From the NCBI GenBank assembly GCA_029204225.1, contig CM055106.1, positions 14,760,393-14,824,392 on the forward strand: a stretch of DNA of 64,000 nucleotides, read 5' to 3'. Position 1 is the stretch's first letter. Each line of letters starts with the position of its first letter. Under the pieces are notes generated by a model. It searched no databases. It saw nothing but the letters and a program-made list of their open reading frames with translations, and was not told the origin of the DNA. The position numbers and the translations under genes were made by a program. The DNA comes from Diphasiastrum complanatum (lineage: Eukaryota > Streptophyta > Lycopodiopsida > Lycopodiales > Lycopodiaceae). Positions 58,403 through 64,000 of the stretch are shown in pieces.

Positions 58403-59505
58403 TCAATCCGCAAATCCAACACCATATGCTGATGCCAAAAATGTGGTAGTTTGCATTCCAAATTTCAAAAGCTTGTTCCTCCTACTCTTTGAGTTGATGC
58501 CTTTCCAACTATTGTCATTCCAGTTGTTGTCTTTCCAACTGTTGTCTTTCCAGCTGCCATATTTTCTCTTGTTGTCTTTCCAGCAATCGCCTTGCCATTT
58601 CAGTTGTTCGTGCTTGGCTTTGTTGGAGTAATGCTTGGAAATTAACCGGAAATCCATGCTCAACTTCGATCGTTTCAACATCCTCCTGTCTGTCCATTGG
58701 AATTCCCAAATCTTTCCATTTATTCCTTCTTGGCATAGGCATATAATAAGAATCTACCCGCAATTGGCGAAGTCTGGCAACATAACTCTGATGGAATCCG
58801 GAGTTTTCTCAATTACAATGGTTCTCCATGCCGGCTACTCTCCCAATGCTAGTAGTTTGTCCAATTCTTTGCCCTCCTCCATCTTAGAGGTCTTAAATTT
58901 GATAACCCATCCGCCCCTCGAGGACTCGTGCGGATGTTGTTGAAGGAATGCTTGAATCTGGTCCTCGATGGTGATCGATTTCTGAAACAATGTCATGGGA
59001 TTTGACGTTGATGGACGTTCGTCAGTGGCCTGAACATCTGGTATCTCCTGTATGCCTGGCTCGTCAAACCCTGTATACAAGCCGCCCTAATCTTGTTGTT
59101 GAGGTGAGAACTGGGGCATCACAAGGACTGAAATTTGAGGCCCGGCTTCCAAAACTTGAGCGTCTGCCTTTTCATAATCTTTAATGATTGCCTTTGCCTT
59201 TGTCAGCTCAGTTGTTGTCATAAGTTTGAGTTTATAATTTTTTTTTGAAACCCTACCAATGAAGTGCGGTAGGTTTCAACTTTCCTGAACATGTATCTGA
59301 TTTCTTCCAGTGTGACTGGATGATCAAGCACTTGTGTCTGGAGATAAGAATCGCGTTCAAGGGTGGTCGCATCCAGTTCACCTTGAAGACGTTTGCATTC
59401 AAGCTTGGCTATGGACAGAGATGACCCACCTGGACTATGTATATAGAGGTGGACCTCCATGAGCTTGGCATTCATTCTCTCCCGGAGAATGAAGAGCTCT
59501 GCCAC
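58403..59505 (-). pseudogene. CC-ORF copy 4 (decayed, with 15-bp repeats)
   Basis: The N-terminal coiled coil (LECKRLQGELDATTLERDSY) is close to copy 1 (LQGELDATTLERDTF), so they belong to one subfamily. The C-terminal domain has HPHESSRGGWVIKFKTSKME, KELDKLLALGE, a TAG where copy 1 has Gln, and MPRRNKWKDLGIPMDR. After that the conserved sequence is lost. It is replaced by a 15-bp tandem repeat (58505-58560, coding ERQQL/QLERQ or WKDNS depending on frame). A frameshift near 58760 and TAG stops near 58840 and 59083 confirm decay. Function unknown. Confidence 0.62.
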
Positions 59506-60591
59506 TGCTGGTCAGGTCAGGACGATTATCTAGGCCTCAGGATGTAGGTAGGCAAGGGTCCAGGGTAAGACATGGTGGTATGGGACACCATGGCTTACAT
59601 GAGATCTGAGCTTGCTTGATGGTGGTCTATAGCTCCAATGCACATGGGTGAGGTGGCAGTACCTGTATGGTTGGGCGGTAATGTAGCATTCGTCACTTGT
59701 TTGTGCTTTAGCAATGACCGACACGATGATGAAAATTCTAACAACGATATTTTAGACAGTGTAATAAATGGAAGCAGACTCAAAAAGTACAACGAAGCCT
59801 ATTTTTATCTTGATATATATTAACATTGTTTTTTGTTATTGTTTGTTGTTGTTACTTTTTTGCTTACTGCTTGGGTATTTTGACAATTTTTTGGGTTCAG
59901 AGAATCAATATATCATCAACTTAGTGATACAATCAGTCTTTTTTCTATCCAACCACAAGATTTCATTATTTTTCTGAAGTTTTGATGCACAAAAAAATCT
60001 GAAGAATTTGCCAAGACCAATTTCACTATGCACGATTCATTTATCACCTTCTTGAATTCCAGTTTAGAGTCAGACCTTCAAAAAATAAAAAAATTCAATT
60101 TTTTTCATCAGATTTTCACTGATAGAATTCGTAGATAAGTCGTCAAGCTTCAAAATTAGATTGACGATTTTTTTGTGACATCCGCAAATTTTGATCAATT
60201 TCATTTTTGTACTATCAAAAAATTCACCCCATTTTGATACAAAAAATACCTAGTAGAAACTCGTAGGACCATCCAAGCTCTGTATCAAAATTCACACTGA
60301 GAAATCGTGGGCACTCAAAGCGCGTTCTAGGTGCATTTGCAAATTTGTGTCCAAAAAAGTCTATATATAGGCTTCACTGATTCTCTCCATGAGTTCATTC
60401 CAGATTTCTGCTAGAGAGCTCATGCTGAAAATTTTCAAAATTTCCAAAACCGTCTAGAAATCTCCCATTATTGCTCTCATGGCTAGCAGAGATCCCTCGC
60501 TCTCACTACATTCCTGTAAGGCCCAAAAAACCTTACATTGACAATATCTTTTTGGAAGAAATCAACCATTCGGCAACATTGCAATTAGCCA
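59506..60591. other. Stretch without a recognised gene
   Basis: It precedes CC-ORF copy 4 on one side and the unrecognised plus-strand ORF on the other. The part at 60380-60500 reads like a leader. No clear LTR ends or primer site were found. Confidence 0.35.
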
Positions 60592-60930
60592 ATGACATCA
60601 TCATTTGTCTTGCTTTTAATATTGCTATACCTTCTTGAGAAGCAGAATGAAATTCTAGTATGTGCTGCCTACTCCTCCTATTCGGATGAATTCCACTCCT
60701 TTCAGATTCCCTCTAGGGTTGGTAGTTACGTCACCATTGACATTACACATGACAAAATTCAACTGATTGGATTTCCAAACGCTGGTGAGACGATTCATGG
60801 CAAAGGCACCAGCTATGATCCCAAATGTTTGAAGAAGTTCTTGTTAGATGATGGTAAAACCATCGCTCACACCAATGATGTGTCGAAAATCGAGAGGTTA
60901 GTCAGTGGAAGCTTGAGCGGGTGCGTGTAG
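60592..60930 (+). CDS. Unrecognised ORF, 112 codons
   Basis: Not recognised. The first 16 residues are hydrophobic (SFVLLLILLYLL), and the rest is polar with beta-like segments (VGSYVTIDITHDKIQLIGF, then LKKFLLDDGKTIAHT). The apparent signal-like start may be chance, because an upstream frame shift at about 60650 would join a different N-terminus. It sits in repeat-rich DNA and could be an element gag fragment. Low confidence that it is expressed. Confidence 0.3.
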   Translation: MTSSFVLLLILLYLLEKQNEILVCAAYSSYSDEFHSFQIPSRVGSYVTIDITHDKIQLIGFPNAGETIHGKGTSYDPKCLKKFLLDDGKTIAHTNDVSKIERLVSGSLSGCV

Positions 60931-61630
60931 GATTGGAAACGCCACAAACAACAACAGAATATTCAAATTGAATGATTCAGACAAATGCACAATGAAACAA
61001 TACAATAGTAGGACTAAAAATTTGCACTCTAATTAATATCAAACAATGAGTACAATGCTTGAAGTAATAACTTTAGCTTATAGTCGTTGAGAGTGATAAC
61101 TCTGGTTACAGAAGCTCGAATAATCAGAAGAAGTTTTCTATTGAAGATTCTAAAATTGATATCCTACAAAATATCTACAACTACCTTTTGTTGTAGTTCT
61201 TACAAGCGCCTCATTACAGTTAATGCATGTACAAAGTGGGCGGACTGTCAAACACGAAGTCGCTGACATTATTGAAATTTACAAGTATCAAAAAATGTAC
61301 AAATGTTCACAGATTCTCTGAATCTGTGAACACGGTACTTGTGTTTTCTTTACCTCTTCTTTAGTTACGGTTCTTTATGGTTTTTCTTCTTATTAGAACA
61401 GCCACAAGCAGAAGCGTTACTCCGATTTCAACATGGATTTCTCAGCCTGTCAGTGGGAGACACAGTGCCGATGCTCAGCTACATGCAGAAACCAGCCATG
61501 TAATCATCTTCAGCTCAAGAGGATCAACGTTTTGGAACAGGGAGCAGATCTACCACTATCTACTGAATCAGAAATCAATCAAGAACAAGATTAACTACTG
61601 CACAAGAAACAAGAAACTAGATTCCTAACA
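60931..61630. other. Stretch without a recognised gene
   Basis: AT-rich; no domain-bearing frame. The short frame at 61377-61628 is unremarkable. Confidence 0.4.
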
Positions 61631-61639
61631 ACATTTGAC

Positions 61640-62388
61640 AATCGAAGAATCAAGAAACACTCATTTCTTGATTTTTAGAATGCCCAAGAACAATCAAGAA
61701 TTGGAAAGTAAGAGAGTATGCAAGATCTACACCACTATTCCAGCCTATTTAGTTTACTTGAATGCTGATTTCTACCTTATTCCATAAATAAGAAGTGAAT
61801 TCTAATCCACATCTAAGCAAGAAACTAGAAACAAGAAACTAGTTAATCCACAATGCAAGGAATTCAAGCATGCTCATAGAAATTTCACTCAAGAACATTG
61901 CCATGAACAAGGAGCTTAGCAATCATCAAGAACTCATGGAGGATCCTCTTTATTTGCTCAAGAGAACTTGACAATACATTCAAAGCTCCCTCACAAGAGA
62001 GAGAAACCCTTAAATAAGTATGAAGGGTGCCCATGTGGAGCCCAAGTGGCAATTCCACCAAATTGGAAATTACATTTGGAATTTGCCCTTCCACTAAAGG
62101 TCACCATCAAAAGGTGGCTCACTCTAACTAATTTAAGGGGGGTCTATATTTATTTACAAAGCCTAAGAAATATGACTAGCTCCTACATGGTCATTCCTTC
62201 TTTGAGATACACCATGTAGGCTCACATAGAAAACTCATTGTCTTCCTAGCTAGTACTTCCTCAGCTCTCATGCTTGGCTCTCAGCTTCTTCTGCTCTCCT
62301 CCTTCTGAGACCTCCTCGGTCATGGGTGAGAGATAACTTGTGTCTTCAGCTTGGCTCGACATCTGAAGATTCTCTGGAATCTGCTAAC
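61640..62388 (-). mobile_element. LTR downstream of CC-ORF copy 5
   Basis: Read on the minus strand, a purine-rich GATTAGGGGTGGATAA is followed by TGTTAGCAGATT, a likely polypurine tract and 3' LTR start (about 62388). Inside are TTATTTAAGGG near 62010 and AATAAAG near 61955, usable as a TATA box and polyadenylation signal. The 3' boundary is approximate. Confidence 0.5.
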
Positions 62389-62648
62389 ATTATCCACCCC
62401 TAATCTATTGTAGGACCCACTACAACACCGGTGATGTCTTCCGCTTGGCACTTGGAAAAGTGTGGATCTTCATTCGCTTCCGTAAAACCAGATGCTTATT
62501 GTTCGCAAAACTTATTCTTCAAAATTGAAAGTCTCTCAATTGACCGTTACATACCAGCCCTCTTGAGAACTTCTTGTGAGTCCTGCTCGCCTCGTCGTCG
62601 TGCCGTCTGCTTTCGTTCGCCCATCTCTCATCCTAGGGCTTCAAAAAC

Positions 62649-64000
62649 CTAGAAGCAAAGCTTACTTCCGAAATTGAGGGGTCCCAGATATTCTCTTCTC
62701 TTCTCCACAAAGCCCATTTTCTGCCAGTCTTCCACCAAGGTCACATAGCGTGACAACATGAAGGCCGCTCTATAGTATAGCCTGGCCATCATTTCATGGT
62801 CTTCTTCTGACTGGAGGGCTATATTTGGGTTGATTTTGATGGGCTCCAGGCCTCGATCCCATAAACACTCTTGCTGCATCAGAAAGGCCATGGATCTGCA
62901 ATACTCAGCACTTTCTTGCATGCAAAGATCGACACTTGTTTTGTTTTTATGCTCGAAGTCGAGTAACTGCAGTCTCAGATCATCCGGGGTGGTTCTTTCT
63001 GAAATTCCCGGGATGACTAGCCAGTTTACCAACTCTACTCGTGACTTTTTCACTGGCCATGGGTTTCTGCGTTTGAGTGGCATGTAGAAAGGATCCACTC
63101 GCTTCCATGTCGATGCCTTCAAATACTCTTGAAGTCGCCTGCTATCCTTCAAGACTTTATTCCACCATTCTGGCTGCGGTTGTAACGCGGCAATGATCTC
63201 GGCCCTGGTGGAGTATTGGCTTTGATCAATGTCTTCTTTGCCTCCCCTCATGTTGGGAGGGTATTTTCTTTCAAACTTTTCTGATTCCCTTGTATCAGCC
63301 AATTTGCCTCTGGGCCTGGTAGGGGAAGTTGTCCTACGCGATTGGGATGGCCTTGCCAGATAATCATCTAAGGCCTTGGTGCCTGTGTCTTTCTCTTTTG
63401 CTCGCTCACTTGTCGACAGCTCAATTGCGCTCGTGTCTTGCCTGGGCGAGAACCTTCTTATCTCTGGTTGATCTGCTAGGAAGTCATTATCTCCTCTAAT
63501 GTTCGTGTTAGTTTCTGGAAGGTCAGGGATGGAATGATCTGGAGAGAGGGGTGCGGGGGTGATAGATTTAGGAGGAGGAGGGATCAGCAAGTTATACGCC
63601 GCACCGGGAGAGTGGAGTTGTTGGAGAAACTCGTTCCGTTGGGCTTTGTAGGTGTCAGCTGGGCCTTTTGACGGGCCCATTATTTTCTACGAGGCGATGG
63701 AGAGAGGGAAGATGAAAGAATCAGATAAGTTGAAATGAATGTTTCGAAAAAGTTGAAAGCAGAGTAGGAGGAGGGGTTGAAAGTGGGAGGGGGTCGGGAA
63801 AAAGTTCTGGAAGAAACCTCAGCTCTCTGGCCACCCGATCCCGAGCTACCGTCTGAAGGGTGGGTTTGCCCGCCTTGATTCCCTGCTCCATCATCGTCCC
63901 ATGGCTTAGTTACTTGAGCACTTGCTTGGGCCTTGCACGCCGTGTCCTATAATTGGTTCACCTTGTCCAAGACTTGCTACAAGGCCTTCGTGGTTTCTTC
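62649..64000 (-). CDS. CC-ORF copy 5, longest open copy, running off the window
   Basis: The open frame from an ATG at 63680 gives 343 residues to the stop at 62649. It has a Pro/Ser-rich first third, then the family's C-terminal domain in a more divergent form: IAALQPQPEWWNKVLKDSRR (like copy 3 ALQPQPEWHQQLFERD), VDPFYMPLKRRNPW, WLVIPGISERTTPDDLRL, INPNIALQSEEDHEMMARLY and YRAAF. Sequence at 63690-64000 on the same strand reads Gln/Ser/Gly-rich with a short coiled coil (VLDKVNQL), so the true N-terminus probably lies outside the window. It is followed by an LTR about 260 bp downstream. It is the only copy here without internal stops over the C-terminal domain. Function unknown. Confidence 0.62.

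Overview
This is a window of nuclear DNA from a land plant with a large, retrotransposon-rich genome. The evidence is a spliced host gene with GT-AG introns of several kilobases, many decayed Ty1/copia and Ty3/gypsy elements with tRNA-Met and tRNA-Asp type primer-binding sites, CACTA and hAT transposase relics, a tRNA-derived SINE, many dinucleotide microsatellites, and a degenerate sequence resembling the N-terminus of a DELLA protein. The sequence alone does not fix the species. A fern or another large-genome lineage would fit, but that is only an impression.

Layout. 1-2340: a copia gag scrap fused to copy 1 of a recurring coiled-coil ORF ('CC-ORF'), then an LTR. 2340-7100: mostly non-coding, with microsatellites and a GC-rich foldback inserted in a TA repeat. 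7117-12605: a copia LTR, a copia pol relic in the opposite direction, a CACTA transposase relic, and a copia LTR with its primer site. 12606-18150: a gypsy gag/protease relic with a motif-rich leader and a tRNA-Asp type primer site, another gypsy RT-RNase H relic, and a copia LTR end. 18150-31100: an LTR / CC-ORF / LTR unit, then a gypsy element (RT-RNase H-integrase) with a CC-ORF downstream of integrase. That element is split by a nested copia element with 5-bp target duplications, and its 5' side is fused to a second gypsy copy.

31100-37500 is mostly unassigned, apart from the DELLA-like relic at 34270-34623 and some repeats. 37523-50504 (minus strand) holds the one apparently intact host gene, a dienelactone hydrolase family protein. 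I reconstructed it as seven exons encoding 249 residues, including a 22-nt microexon and the catalytic Cys, Asp and His positions. Its introns carry gypsy and hAT relics. 50850-54750 holds a foldback element and a tRNA-derived SINE with 16-bp target duplications. 54760-57073 is a copia pol relic. 57100-64000 contains two more CC-ORF copies and two unrecognised ORFs.

The strongest candidate for something undescribed is the CC-ORF family. Five copies share a coiled-coil N-terminal half and a conserved C-terminal domain. One lies between integrase and the 3' LTR of a gypsy element, in the place of an env-like gene. Another lies directly between two LTRs with no pol. No function is assigned. Most of the window looks like decaying repeats, and many of its premature stops are TAG where a sister copy or the family has Gln, as expected from C-to-T decay.
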